Shown here: positions 1 through 8,068 of the stretch, piece by piece | Layout of the letters: every line of letters starts with the position of its first letter | Numbering within the stretch: position 1 is the stretch's first letter | Origin: Rhizobium leguminosarum bv. trifolii WSM1325 | GTDB lineage: Bacteria > Pseudomonadota > Alphaproteobacteria > Rhizobiales > Rhizobiaceae | Assembly (NCBI GenBank): GCA_000023185.1 | Contig: CP001625.1 | Location: 62,001-126,000, forward strand | Length of the DNA: 64,000 bases | Reading direction: 5' to 3' | Position numbers and translations under genes: made by a program | The notes under the pieces: model-generated | The model's input: the letters and a program-made list of their open reading frames with translations, nothing else | What the model was told of the DNA's origin: nothing | Databases searched by the model: none

Positions 1-150
1 AAAGGCGGATTGAGCGCTGAGAATTACATTTCGATAACGCGGACCTCGCGAGCGACAGCGACGCGCGATCTTCATGACTTGGTGGAGAAAGAAGCGCTCA
101 CGCGCACCGGCGATCGCCGGCACGCACGCTATGCACTAAATCTGCCCTGA
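1..150 (+). CDS. Fic-family protein, C-terminal end only
   Basis: Frame 1 is open from the first base to a TGA at 148-150 and gives 49 residues ending ...RRHARYALNLP. The pattern SRATATRDLHDLVEKEAL followed by a glycine turn and an arginine-rich RYALNL end is what I know from the winged-helix tail of Fic/DUF4172-type proteins (SRATAxRDLxxLVxxGxL...RYxLNL). The catalytic Fic core would lie left of the window and cannot be judged. Fic proteins transfer AMP or other nucleotides to target proteins. The assignment rests on this short tail only; another winged-helix protein is possible. Confidence 0.55.
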   Translation, partial: KGGLSAENYISITRTSRATATRDLHDLVEKEALTRTGDRRHARYALNLP

Positions 151-359
151 TTAAGAAAAAGAGATAGATCCCAACCGCCGCGTCCCCTTGGACAAAGGAC
201 CGAAGAGGCCGAACCAGTCGAGGCGACACGGGGGCCCAAAAAAAGTCATGCAATGCGGCGGATGTGAAGTCATCGAGCAATTCGCGCGCATGCCGCGATT
301 GAAACGATTGCGTGTTCAAACGCTGCATCATTGCGTGTCTTAAAGCCGTGTCGCAGAAG

Positions 360-373
360 GTAACAGCTGTTAC
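360..373. other. parS-like palindrome, copy 1
   Basis: The 14-bp perfect palindrome GTAACAGCTGTTAC is followed by a T run. It shares the CAGCTG core and the GTnACAGCTGTnAC pattern of rhizobial repABC centromere sites bound by RepB. It is identical in its core to the copies at 655-668 and 1664-1677. Function is inferred. Confidence 0.6.
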
Positions 374-646
374 TTTTTTAGGCCCCGCCTATCACGATCG
401 CGCTCGGCCCTCTGTCCGCAAGTCATTCTCGCTGCCACCGCTCCAGCATCAAGTGCACGCTACGCCATAGTGTCGACGTCGCCAGTGGCACCGATTTCTG
501 CCGCCCCGCGCCGGACCCTTCCACGTCTCTTACGCCTTGAAAGTCAGACCGCTCGGCACCTACCCGAGCTCCAGGAAGCAGTGTCGCCTTTGGTGATTGA
601 GCATTTTGAAGAAGGAGAAGGGTCACATCCTTGTCGGCACGCAACG

Positions 647-676
647 CCCAAAAGGTAACAGCTGTTACCTTTTGGG
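647..676. other. parS-like palindrome, copy 2, extended to a perfect 30-bp palindrome
   Basis: The core GTAACAGCTGTTAC at 655-668 sits in a perfect 30-bp palindrome centred between 661 and 662, with arms starting CCCAAAAGG and ending CCTTTTGGG. The other two copies lack the extended arms. This is the most symmetric of the three sites and a good candidate for the primary RepB loading site. Because the AAAAGG/CCTTTT arms can also form a hairpin, a terminator role is an alternative. Confidence 0.6.
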
Positions 677-1663
677 TTCCTCGTTAAGATCGCCTGGTTG
701 GTCCAACGCGAGCGACAAAAACATTCACGATGATGACAGCGCGAAACGGGCGTGTCGACCGGATCCTGCCCACGGACCTCTCCGTCCGTGGATAGGCAAC
801 TTTCATTTCAGAAGCGACGATAGGCTACCCTCCACCCGTCGATCTCTCCAGCAAGACGGCCTGCAGCACCCATCGCGCAAACGCCATTGCCGGCCTTCCT
901 GGAACTTCTTTTGCATGGCGGGTGCCGCACGCCCCGACTGACGTTCGGTCCCTTTAAGCAGCAATGCACATGATCTCTGAGCGGGCCACAGGCGGGCCGA
1001 GACAGGTGGCATGGGTTGCTGAATGAACATTCGAAGACGTCCTTCTTCACGACTCTCCCTCACTCAACTCCATCCCTCGCGCACGCTCAGCTGCCACCCC
1101 GCAGCATCATGGACGTATATGCGAACGTCCTTACCCAATGCCCTCGCCGTGGGCCGCCCCCGCTCCTTCGAATTCGTCTATGCCCGCCAACATCCACGTT
1201 CTTCCTCGAGCGGAGTGGCTCCAAGGACGCGCAAAAATTCATCCCCGAAAAGTATGACCACGCAGCCAGAGAGCGAGATCGCAACCGCCAGAACCGTCGA
1301 CGCTGGGCTATCACCGGCAACACATTCAGATCTGAGGGGTGGCCCTCGATCGGCAGCCAAGCAGATCCCATTTCAATCGACAGTAGGAATGGCAGTTCTC
1401 GGCAACAGCTTTGTCTGAAGTTACTTCAGGGCAGTTGTACCGCCCTCGCCGTCTTGTTGCGGAAGCCAGATGGATATGGCTGCATCGACGTCGGGCGAAA
1501 ACGGATACCCGACGAAACGACCACTCTTCCTGTATTCGCCCGCCCCGTTGCCGCCCATCCGCCCCAGATGGCGAGGCCACGCCCCTGAACTCGATCCATT
1601 CCTGCGGCGGCTTCACCCCAAAACCTCGTCGCGATTAATCCGTCCCGCAAGGCCAAGGGCAGG

Positions 1664-1677
1664 GTAACAGCTGTTAC
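1664..1677. other. parS-like palindrome, copy 3, next to the repC stop
   Basis: The palindrome GTAACAGCTGTTAC ends 7 bp from the repC stop codon. Identical cores occur at 360-373 and 655-668. The position at the repC end of the operon agrees with known repABC centromeres, which may lie downstream of repC. Function is inferred from sequence and position. Confidence 0.65.
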
Positions 1678-1684
1678 TTTTCGC

Positions 1685-2950
1685 CTATCTATCCCGTGTG
1701 TTCATCTCGCTTTCCGCAAGACCGTAAAGGCTTTTCGAGAGGTGAAGACTTCCATCGACAGCCCGGTCGACCATTGCACGGAAATAGCCCCCGGGCTTTG
1801 CAATTAGCTCCGGGTCGCGCAAGGATTTTTCGAGCACGGTCGCCAAGATGGCGGACGCAGCATATCGGCCGACCCTCCCTACACCGTCTACCCATGCAGA
1901 CTCCGACAGGCCGATCATGCGCCGCATCGTTTCAGCCGCCCCGACTACATCGGACCATCCGTCAAACTCCACGCTGACACATTCCTGCGCCGCGCGGCAC
2001 CCAACCTGAAGCAAACCAATCGGCACCGCAGCTAGAACGACACCTTGGATATCACCAACCGTCTTTTCCGCCTGCCGCAATCGGGATTGCATGTCACCCG
2101 CAGCCGCTTCAGGCTTATTTTCATAGGCCATATCGGCGGCGTAGCCGACGTCAGTGGAAATTATGTCTCGCTCACTTGAGCGGGTCCGTTGATTACTATC
2201 AGGAAGGTTTTTAGGGATTGTATTAATATTAGAGGTGACGCGGATGTCACCCGCGCATGACATATCTTGCTCCCGGAAGCGTTGCTCCGCGTACTCAAGA
2301 ACCTCTCCGTGGAGTGATTCGAGACCGCTTGCCTGGTCTGCCCGGCCGGCTACGGCATCGATGATTGCTTGTGCGGCGCTCCTCCAGATGTCTGCCTTTT
2401 CCGGGAACGCCTCGCAGGCATCGATGATTGCTCTGGAAAACCGCGTGACCGCGCGACGTGCATCCTGGCTGGCCTTGAGTTCCCTTTGGTAGTTCTCGAC
2501 GCTCTCCCTGATCTCCGCGAGCCGCACGCGCGCCGGCGTGAAATCAAGCCCGAAGCCGCTGGCAACCATCCCGTCATTGTCGCGGTACACGAAACGCCGG
2601 CCGGTCGGACTGTCACGGTAGGCGGCGATCCCAGCCTCAACGATCCTGCGCAGGCAACGCATCACTGTGCGTTCGGAGCGCAGCGTGTATTCGGCGAGCT
2701 TGGCGTTCGAGATGGCAACGATCGGTCGCCCGGCGCCTTTCCAGTCATCGGCGCGCGAGAGGCCAAGGAGAATGTCCAGGACATGATAGGTCGTGCCGTC
2801 GATCCCAAGGATCGGCGCTGCCTTTTTCAACAGGAGAGAGATCTCCGACTTCGAGGTGTCCGGTATGTCGTTGGCCATCGCCATCCGCGCGCTTGCGAGA
2901 ATGGCCGGACTGACGCGTCTGAACGATGCGATTGCCGTTGCTTCTGTCAT
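1685..2950 (-). CDS. repC: RepC, replication initiator of the repABC replicon
   Basis: This 421-residue protein is the usual length for RepC and is the last gene of the repABC operon. The N-terminal half has the RepC hallmarks: a DILLGLS segment near residue 60, then a winged-helix-like stretch (SNAKLAEYTLRSERTVMRCLR, about 83-103) and the conserved RRFVYRD segment near 120. The C-terminal third is less conserved, with a TASAILATVLEK-like helical region typical of the family. RepC initiates replication in cis, at an origin thought to lie inside its own gene. It is separated from repB by a 237-bp gap that carries an antisense RNA gene, the expected negative control of RepC level. The start is ATG at 2948-2950. 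Confidence 0.95.
   Translation of the reverse strand: MTEATAIASFRRVSPAILASARMAMANDIPDTSKSEISLLLKKAAPILGIDGTTYHVLDILLGLSRADDWKGAGRPIVAISNAKLAEYTLRSERTVMRCLRRIVEAGIAAYRDSPTGRRFVYRDNDGMVASGFGLDFTPARVRLAEIRESVENYQRELKASQDARRAVTRFSRAIIDACEAFPEKADIWRSAAQAIIDAVAGRADQASGLESLHGEVLEYAEQRFREQDMSCAGDIRVTSNINTIPKNLPDSNQRTRSSERDIISTDVGYAADMAYENKPEAAAGDMQSRLRQAEKTVGDIQGVVLAAVPIGLLQVGCRAAQECVSVEFDGWSDVVGAAETMRRMIGLSESAWVDGVGRVGRYAASAILATVLEKSLRDPELIAKPGGYFRAMVDRAVDGSLHLSKSLYGLAESEMNTRDR
2190..2235. other. AT-rich patch inside repC, candidate oriV
   Basis: This stretch of about 46 bases, with repeated TTTTTA, TTGTATTAATATTA runs, stands out as AT-rich within an otherwise GC-rich repC. In characterised repABC plasmids the origin maps to an AT-rich part of repC. 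The placement here is by analogy only. Confidence 0.4.
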
Positions 2951-3055
2951 GGGCTAGCTGCCCGCAACGCCTTGGCGTGCGGCTCCATCGAGATTCTTGT
3001 TGATGAAAGCCAGCAGACGGGCACAATTTTTCATTCCCGGCTGTTACGCAGGGGT

Positions 3056-3084
3056 TGATTGTGCCAGCGGTCCGTCATAGAATC
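3056..3084 (+). promoter_or_regulatory. Promoter of the repB-repC antisense RNA
   Basis: A -35-like TTGATT (3056-3061) and a -10-like TAGAAT (3079-3084) are separated by exactly 17 bp, reading against repC. This matches the counter-transcribed RNA promoter found between repB and repC in rhizobial repABC operons. Confidence 0.65.
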
Positions 3085-3090
3085 AGTTTG

Positions 3091-3178
3091 TAAGAGCTGA
3101 TGTCGATGGGACGTTTTCGTACTGTCGGCTAGGATTCAAGGGTTCGCCGATTGCCGTCGGTGGGCCCTTTCCTATTTC
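3091..3178 (+). ncRNA. Counter-transcribed RNA (incA/ctRNA type) controlling repC
   Basis: Transcription from the promoter at 3056-3084 would start near 3091 and run antisense to the repC leader. It would stop at a strong hairpin: AAGGG (3138-3142) pairs with CCCTT (3165-3169) around an inner CGCCGA/TCGGTG stem, followed by a pyrimidine-rich TTCCTATTTCT tail. A roughly 85-nt product is in the size range of known repABC ctRNAs. These RNAs pair with the repB-repC leader and reduce RepC synthesis, so they set copy number and incompatibility. The exact 5' and 3' ends are estimates. Confidence 0.65.
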
Positions 3179-3180
3179 TG
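3138..3180 (+). terminator. Hairpin terminator of the ctRNA
   Basis: A nested stem (AAGGG with CCCTT, and CGCCGA with TCGGTG) is followed by TTCCTATTTCT. On the repBC mRNA strand the same palindrome could form the alternative structure that hides or frees the repC start. Confidence 0.6.
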
Positions 3181-3187
3181 AATTAGC

Positions 3188-4216
3188 CTACCCCATCGGC
3201 GTCTCTCCCGTTTGCTTTCGGTACTCCTCCACCAGCGCCGGAAGCCTTTCGACGAGCCAGGCCGAGAGGCCCGGCACCTTGCTTTCCGGAATCGTGATAA
3301 GCGTTGAAGAACGCGAAGATTTCGCGGTGATCACGGCGCCGCCGCCGAGGTCGACCTCTTCGCCCTGGTTTCCTCTAGCCGCCTTGTGTTCGAGCGCGCT
3401 CATCAGCGCGGCGAAGCGCTGGTCACTCGTGGCAGCGGCCCATACAGCCGTCGAAGTCAGCTTATCAATGATCGTCTGGGCCGCAGCCGGTGCCTTGCCA
3501 TCCTTGAATTGGGCGGCGAGCTTTTCCCACTTGGGGCGGCCGATCGAAGGAGCCGGACCAATGATGCCGATCAGTTCGGCGGGGACCTGTTCGGCGATTC
3601 CAATCAGCATCGAAACGTAGGTCAGCTTGCCATCCGCCCTGCCGAGCGCGGCGGCGATCGTCTCCCGCCGAAAGCCGCGCGCCTTGAGGGTCGCGGCAAA
3701 GAACGCCTGCTCGATGAAGGAGAGATTGGCGCGTTCGGTATTCTCGATACCTTGAGCGACCACCAGTTCATCGTCGGTAAGATCGCGGACGATCGCTTTC
3801 ACTGGCCGTTCAAGGATCTGACAGGCGCGCAAGCGCCTGTGGCCGTAAGCGACCTGAAAGTAGCCTTGCTTGTCGGGGGAGGGGCGAACGAGGATGGGAA
3901 GTCTCTGGCCGCTTTCCCGAATGCCCTCGACGAAACCCTGGAAATTCGGATCTCCCTCGATATCGAGGCGGTCCCTGACAAAGGAGGGAACGACAAGAGC
4001 GGAGTCAATTTCGACAATGGCTTCCGAGCCGCTCAATTGCAGGCGGAGGCGTTCATTCTCCTCTTCGACGGCAACGAAGGCCCGGTCCATCGACTTGACG
4101 GCTCCAGATCCGACCTTCACCGCAGGCCCAGCTGAGATTTGCTTGGCAAGTTCCGCAGAATCGACATTCGCGAACAGACTTTTCATCCGACTGGAGCGTT
4201 CTTTGGCATTCGTCAT
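3188..4216 (-). CDS. repB: RepB, ParB-like centromere-binding protein
   Basis: This is a 342-residue protein. The N-terminal half carries the ParB/Spo0J nuclease-like fold motifs: IRESGQRLPILVRPSPDK (about 101-118) and VAYGHRRLRACQIL with its GHRR box near 125. A helix-turn-helix region follows (RETIAAALGRADGKLTYVSML, about 186-206). RepB binds the plasmid centromere and, with RepA, segregates plasmid copies and represses the operon. The chosen ATG (4214-4216) overlaps the repA stop as ATGA, which implies translational coupling; an upstream in-frame ATG 12 bases earlier is less likely. The palindromes at 360, 655 and 1664 are the likely binding sites. Confidence 0.95.
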   Translation of the reverse strand: MTNAKERSSRMKSLFANVDSAELAKQISAGPAVKVGSGAVKSMDRAFVAVEEENERLRLQLSGSEAIVEIDSALVVPSFVRDRLDIEGDPNFQGFVEGIRESGQRLPILVRPSPDKQGYFQVAYGHRRLRACQILERPVKAIVRDLTDDELVVAQGIENTERANLSFIEQAFFAATLKARGFRRETIAAALGRADGKLTYVSMLIGIAEQVPAELIGIIGPAPSIGRPKWEKLAAQFKDGKAPAAAQTIIDKLTSTAVWAAATSDQRFAALMSALEHKAARGNQGEEVDLGGGAVITAKSSRSSTLITIPESKVPGLSAWLVERLPALVEEYRKQTGETPMG

Positions 4217-5430
4217 GACCGTCCCCATACCGATTTGAGGTGGTTGAAGATCTCGAGATTGACTGCGTCGACGGAATCCAGGGCGCGCGTGAGCGTGTCT
4301 CGACCAACCGAACCACGCGCCATTTCGTAAAGGCTCTTCTTCTCAAGGCCGGCGCTGGCAATCGCGGTCGTGTCCACCACCGCTGGCGCCAGCACGTCCT
4401 CGCCGAACAGGGAGCGCAGGAGCGCGACGACGTTCACCTGCGGGACGTCGTTCGGATTGTGCCTGGTGATGACATATCGGATGAAATCGTGTTCCAGAAC
4501 ACCGCCACGCTCCTCGATGACGTGCATGACATCGCTCATCATTGCCAGGAACTGGTTCATGCTGGCAACGTCGATCATCGCCGGATGAACGGTGATCAGC
4601 AGCGAGGTCGCCGCACAAAGCGCGCCCAGGGTCAGATAGCCCAGTTGCGGCGGCGCGTCGATGACGACGACATCGTAGTCTTCCTCGACGCTGTTTATGA
4701 CGGCGCCGAGCCGCCGGAAGAAGATCCCGTCGCCGCGCCCGCCGCCGCTTGCGATCGCCTGCGGCGTCTCATGCTCGTATTCCATGAGCTCCAGGTTGCC
4801 GGGTATGAGATCGATTCCGTCAAAATAGGTTTTGCGAATGACGTCGCGCATCGGCCGGCGGTTGTCGTCGTCATAGCGAATCGCCGCATATATGGTCTCG
4901 TTGTCGCTGACATCGAACTCCGGCTGATAGCCGAACATGGCCGACAAGGATGCCTGCGGGTCAAGATCGATCGCGAGCACCCGCAAACCCGTCAGAGCAA
5001 GATAATGGGCGAGATGAACGGTCGTCGTCGTTTTGGCCGATCCGCCCTTGAAGTTCGCAACCGCGATAACCTGCAACTTCTCACCGGGACGCCGGCGCGG
5101 AAAGAAATCCAAGGCTTCCATGGGCCGCTTCACCGCCAGGTATCGACGGATCTCATTGACCTGGGCGAGCGTGTAGCTCCTGCGGCCATTCTCCAGCCTC
5201 TCGGGCATTGCGCCTTCGCCGTCCAACGACATCTGTCGGAGCGTCGATTCGGCGATCCCAAGCATGGTGGCCACGTCGCGCGAGGTAAAGGTGCGCAACG
5301 ATTTCATCGCCTCCGGCGGATACATATGGGTGCGAAGAGACTGCAACTGCGCTGACAACATCTGCGCTTGGCGTGTAATCTTCGCAGCGGAGGATTCGCT
5401 CGTTGGCTTGCGGGTCGTCATCTGATCCAT
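4213..5430 (-). CDS. repA: RepA, ParA-like partition ATPase
   Basis: This 405-residue ParA/MinD-family ATPase is the first gene of repABC. It has an N-terminal winged-helix/MerR-like DNA-binding part (FTSRDVATMLGIAESTLRQ, about 45-63), the deviant Walker A motif KGGSAKTTTTVHLA, the A' motif LAIDLDPQASLS and the DVVVIDAPP Walker B region. It drives plasmid partition with RepB and represses its own promoter. The start at 5430 was preferred over the GTG at 5454 because GAGGTG lies 4 bases in front of the ATG. It reads divergently from traI across a 361-bp control region. Confidence 0.95.
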   Translation of the reverse strand: MDQMTTRKPTSESSAAKITRQAQMLSAQLQSLRTHMYPPEAMKSLRTFTSRDVATMLGIAESTLRQMSLDGEGAMPERLENGRRSYTLAQVNEIRRYLAVKRPMEALDFFPRRRPGEKLQVIAVANFKGGSAKTTTTVHLAHYLALTGLRVLAIDLDPQASLSAMFGYQPEFDVSDNETIYAAIRYDDDNRRPMRDVIRKTYFDGIDLIPGNLELMEYEHETPQAIASGGGRGDGIFFRRLGAVINSVEEDYDVVVIDAPPQLGYLTLGALCAATSLLITVHPAMIDVASMNQFLAMMSDVMHVIEERGGVLEHDFIRYVITRHNPNDVPQVNVVALLRSLFGEDVLAPAVVDTTAIASAGLEKKSLYEMARGSVGRDTLTRALDSVDAVNLEIFNHLKSVWGRS

Positions 5431-5626
5431 TTTCACCTCGCGACGGTTTTTCACCGATCATCGCGCATTTTCCGTCGCAAGGGTTGCAGTTCTCGCCTGA
5501 GTCGTCAAATGTTCTTTGGTTAACGAAAACTTAACGAATGACCCGCTGCCGGCAACCTGTTGCTGGCCTTCACCATATTTTTCATATGCTTAAGACGATC
5601 CCGCGGCCTCCAGCGCCCGTCTCTGT

Positions 5627-5644
5627 ACCCGCAGTTTTGCGGGT
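5627..5644. promoter_or_regulatory. tra-box-like site I (repA-proximal)
   Basis: The sequence ACCCGCAGTTTTGCGGGT is a 7+4+7 inverted repeat of the same 18-bp length and GCA-N4-TGC core layout as the Ti tra box. It lies about 200 bp upstream of repA and 150 bp upstream of traI, so it best suits repABC activation. TraR binding is inferred. Confidence 0.65.
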
Positions 5645-5712
5645 GCGGCCCAATATGGGCCGATCGTCCCGGCGCCCAACCCGGCGTCACCATCGGCCCT
5701 GACCGATGCGCG

Positions 5713-5730
5713 ACTCGCAGATTTGCGACT
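5713..5730. promoter_or_regulatory. tra-box-like site II (traI-proximal)
   Basis: The sequence ACTCGCAGATTTGCGACT matches site I at most positions and keeps the GCA-N4-TGC core. Its centre is about 70 bp from the traI start, so it could overlap a -35 element as in class II TraR promoters. TraR binding is inferred. Confidence 0.6.
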
Positions 5731-5791
5731 GGAACCAACCCGCCGCTTTCCGCAAACCAGCATCCGCAGACCAGCCTAATTGCGGAGTGGG

Positions 5792-6421
5792 ATGATGAAG
5801 CTGATAGCACTCAAGACGACAAAATCGCGCAAGGACGCAGCACTTCTCGATCAAATGTACCGGCTGCGGTCGCGTGTTTTCGCCGACCGTCTCGCCTGGA
5901 ACGTGTCCAGGTCCAACGGGCGGGAGCGCGATCAATTCGACGAATTCGGGCCGACCTATATTCTTGCCCTATCGGATGGCGATGTGGTGATCGGCTGCGC
6001 ACGGCTGCTGCCGGCCATCGGTCCTACCATGCTGCAGCAGGTCTTCCCGCAGCTTCTTTCGGCAGGACGGCTCGACGCCGATCCGGCCATGATCGAAAGC
6101 TCTCGTTTTTGCGTCGATACCGCGGGTTCCCGTGGGGCCGGGGAAGGGGGCCTGAGCGACGTCACGTTCGGCATGTTCGCAGGCATCCTCGAATGGTGCC
6201 TCCATCACGGTTACCGCGAAATCGCAACAGCCACCGATGTTCGCTTCGAGCGAATCTTGCGGCGCGCCGGCTGGCCGATGCAGCGCCTTGGTCAGCCGAT
6301 CATGATCAACGAGACGCTGAGCGTGGCCGGCATCCTGCCGGTCAAGTGGGAGAACTTCGAACGGGTCCGACCGCACGCCTACCGCTCCGCATTCGGTGCG
6401 CGGCGCCAGCATGCGGCATAA
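5792..6421 (+). CDS. traI: TraI, acyl-homoserine-lactone synthase (LuxI family)
   Basis: This 209-residue protein has the invariant LuxI residues in order: R28, F30, W36, E45, D47 and D50 (RVFADRLAWN...RERDQFDEFG), R71 in GCARLLP, and E102 and R105 in ESSRF. LuxI enzymes join S-adenosylmethionine and an acyl-ACP into the homoserine-lactone signal. It is the first gene of the trb operon, as in Ti and other rhizobial plasmids, and overlaps trbB. The start at 5792 follows a GGAG site; the next codon is also ATG (5795) and has better spacing. It is probably driven by tra box II, giving positive feedback with TraR encoded downstream of trbI. Confidence 0.93.
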   Translation: MMKLIALKTTKSRKDAALLDQMYRLRSRVFADRLAWNVSRSNGRERDQFDEFGPTYILALSDGDVVIGCARLLPAIGPTMLQQVFPQLLSAGRLDADPAMIESSRFCVDTAGSRGAGEGGLSDVTFGMFAGILEWCLHHGYREIATATDVRFERILRRAGWPMQRLGQPIMINETLSVAGILPVKWENFERVRPHAYRSAFGARRQHAA

Positions 6422-7400
6422 GCAGGCAGCCGCGATGTCGATACCCAACCTGGCGCTGCCGCGCCTTATCCGCAAACTCGAGGACGCCCTTGGCGAGGAA
6501 CTTTGCCTTGCCCTCAACGACCCGAGCGTCGTCGAAATCATGCTGAACCCCGACGGAAATCTGTTCGTGGAGCGTCTGGGACGCGGGATCGTCCATACCG
6601 GCCAAATGGACAAGCGCGCCGCCGAGGTCGCCATCGGCTGCGTTGCACACGTGTTGAATACCGAGGTGGGCGACCGAAAGCCGATCGTCTCCGGTGAACT
6701 GCCCCTTGGCGGCCATCGTTTCGAGGGCCTGCTGCCCCCGATCGTCCCCGCGCCGTGTTTTTCGATCCGCCGGCGGGCGTCGCAGCGCATCCGGCTCGAA
6801 GACTATCTGACAAGCAGCGCCATGACGGCCGGTCAGGCCCTCATGATCCGCCAGGCGATAGATAAGCGGTGGAACATGGTCATCTGCGGGGGGACAGGGT
6901 CCGGCAAGACGACCCTGACCAATGCTGTCGTCGCAGCGATCGCCGAGCAGGCTCCGAACGACCGATTGGTCATTCTGGAGGACACGGTCGAGATCCAATG
7001 CGCCGCCAGCAACGCGGTCGCATTGCGCACAAGCGATCGTGTCGACATGGCGCAACTCCTGAAGAGCACGATGAGATTGCGGCCGGACAGGATCATCGTC
7101 GGCGAGGTTCGCGACGGCGCAGCGCTCACTCTGCTCAAGGCCTGGAACACGGGCCATCCCGGGGGCGTGGCGACCATCCATTCAAATACCGCGCAATCGG
7201 CGCTTCGACGGCTGGAGCAACTGACCGCCGAGGTGAGCAGGCAACCGGTACAAGCAGTCATAGGCGAGGCAGTCGACCTGATCATCTCGATCGATCGAAC
7301 CCCAAAAGGCCGCCGCGTCAGCGACATCCTGCGCGTTCATGGCTTTATAGGCGGCGAGTATCAGCTCGAGACTCGTGGAGACCTGCAGCATGCGGCTTGA
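6411..7400 (+). CDS. trbB: TrbB, VirB11-type traffic ATPase
   Basis: This protein of about 329 residues has a Walker A motif [10 protein letters not shown] near residue 160, an [11 protein letters not shown]sp-box region, an [25 protein letters not shown]alker B/His-box stretch and the family-typical start [19 protein letters not shown]. It is the hexameric cytoplasmic ATPase that powers pilus assembly and substrate transfer of the mating-pair apparatus. Its start overlaps the end of traI; ATG 6435 is an alternative start. The stop overlaps trbC, so the genes are translationally coupled. Confidence 0.94.
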   Translation: MRHKQAAAMSIPNLALPRLIRKLEDALGEELCLALNDPSVVEIMLNPDGNLFVERLGRGIVHTGQMDKRAAEVAIGCVAHVLNTEVGDRKPIVSGELPLGGHRFEGLLPPIVPAPCFSIRRRASQRIRLEDYLTSSAMTAGQALMIRQAIDKRWNMVICGGTGSGKTTLTNAVVAAIAEQAPNDRLVILEDTVEIQCAASNAVALRTSDRVDMAQLLKSTMRLRPDRIIVGEVRDGAALTLLKAWNTGHPGGVATIHSNTAQSALRRLEQLTAEVSRQPVQAVIGEAVDLIISIDRTPKGRRVSDILRVHGFIGGEYQLETRGDLQHAA

Positions 7401-7770
7401 ACGCTCGATAGACCTCGCCGCCATCGCGCTTGTATTGGCCTTCATCCTTGCCGACCCGGCTTGGGCAAGTTCGGGCGGCGGCCTGCCCTGGGAAGATCCT
7501 CTTCAACAAATCCAAGAATCGATCACCGGTCCGGTTGCCGGGTTTATCGCGCTTGCTGCTGTCGCAATCGCAGGCGGCATGTTGATCTTCGGCGGAGAAC
7601 TCAACGACTTCGCACGCCGGCTCATGTACGTGGTGCTCGTTGCCGGCATTCTGCTTGGCGCGACCCAGATCGTCGCCCTTTTTGGCGCGACCGGCGCCTC
7701 TATCGGCATTGCCGATCACAAGCTGAAGGCCCGCGATGGCGAAGAGGGGAGGGCAGGTAATGGCGGTTGA
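7390..7770 (+). CDS. trbC: TrbC, conjugative pilin precursor
   Basis: This is a 126-residue protein with a signal peptide ([23 protein letters not shown], cleavage near residue 28) and two further hydrophobic segments ([21 protein letters not shown] and [22 protein letters not shown]). This is the VirB2/TrbC pilin layout. In this family the processed peptide is cyclised by the TraF peptidase, which is encoded at 36682-37248. The start at 7390 rather than 7375 leaves a conventional signal peptide and overlaps the trbB end; the end overlaps trbD. Confidence 0.9.
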   Translation: MRLERSIDLAAIALVLAFILADPAWASSGGGLPWEDPLQQIQESITGPVAGFIALAAVAIAGGMLIFGGELNDFARRLMYVVLVAGILLGATQIVALFGATGASIGIADHKLKARDGEEGRAGNGG

Positions 7771-8059
7771 GGCGACCACCTTGCAGCGCAATCCCATACA
7801 TCGCGCGCTTTCGCGCCCCAACCTCCTGATGGGTGCGGACCGGGAACTGGTTCTGATCACGGGACTTGCGGCGATCATCCTGATCTTTGTCGTCCTGACG
7901 ATCTATTCCGCGCTGTTTGGTGCGGCGCTGTGGACCGTCATCGTCGCAGCGTTGAGAATGATGGCAAAGGCCGATCCGCTGATGCGACGCGTGTATATCC
8001 GCCACATGGCCTACAGACCCTCCTACAGGGCCACGTCCTCCCCCTGGCGACGTTACTGA
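7760..8059 (+). CDS. trbD: TrbD, VirB3-like inner-membrane protein
   Basis: This 99-residue protein has one long hydrophobic region (about residues 34-64, [20 protein letters not shown] then [12 protein letters not shown]) followed by a basic [13 protein letters not shown] tail, as in TrbD/VirB3. VirB3 proteins sit in the inner membrane and pair with the VirB4 ATPase, here TrbE immediately downstream. The ATG at 7760 overlaps the trbC stop. Confidence 0.9.
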   Translation: MAVEATTLQRNPIHRALSRPNLLMGADRELVLITGLAAIILIFVVLTIYSALFGAALWTVIVAALRMMAKADPLMRRVYIRHMAYRPSYRATSSPWRRY

Positions 8060-8068
8060 GGGGCAAAG

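Larger units (their letters stand above)
151..1684. other. Non-coding interval beyond repC with three parS-like sites
   Basis: No reading frame here has a credible protein sequence. The candidates are short, rich in Arg, Pro and Ser, and overlap on both strands. The recognisable content is three copies of the 14-bp palindrome GTAACAGCTGTTAC (listed separately). Because the interval abuts the 3' end of repC, I read it as the centromere and maintenance region of the plasmid. Confidence 0.6.
5431..5791. promoter_or_regulatory. Divergent control region between repA and traI
   Basis: The 361-bp non-coding interval contains two 18-bp dyads of tra-box type (5627-5644 and 5713-5730, 86 bp centre to centre). 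In Ti plasmids the same interval holds several tra boxes, through which TraR bound to its acyl-homoserine lactone activates both traI-trb and repABC. A GGAG ribosome site at 5784-5787 precedes traI, and GAGGTG precedes repA. Confidence 0.7.

Noticed and set aside
1016-1588. Open frame of 190 codons on the plus strand beyond repC
   Set aside because: Composition rich in Arg, Pro and Ser, overlapping frames on both strands, no ribosome site and no motif; it looks like chance in GC-rich DNA.
5560-6546. Open frame of 328 codons on the plus strand
   Set aside because: Overlaps traI in another frame and covers the tra-box region; traI has all LuxI invariant residues.
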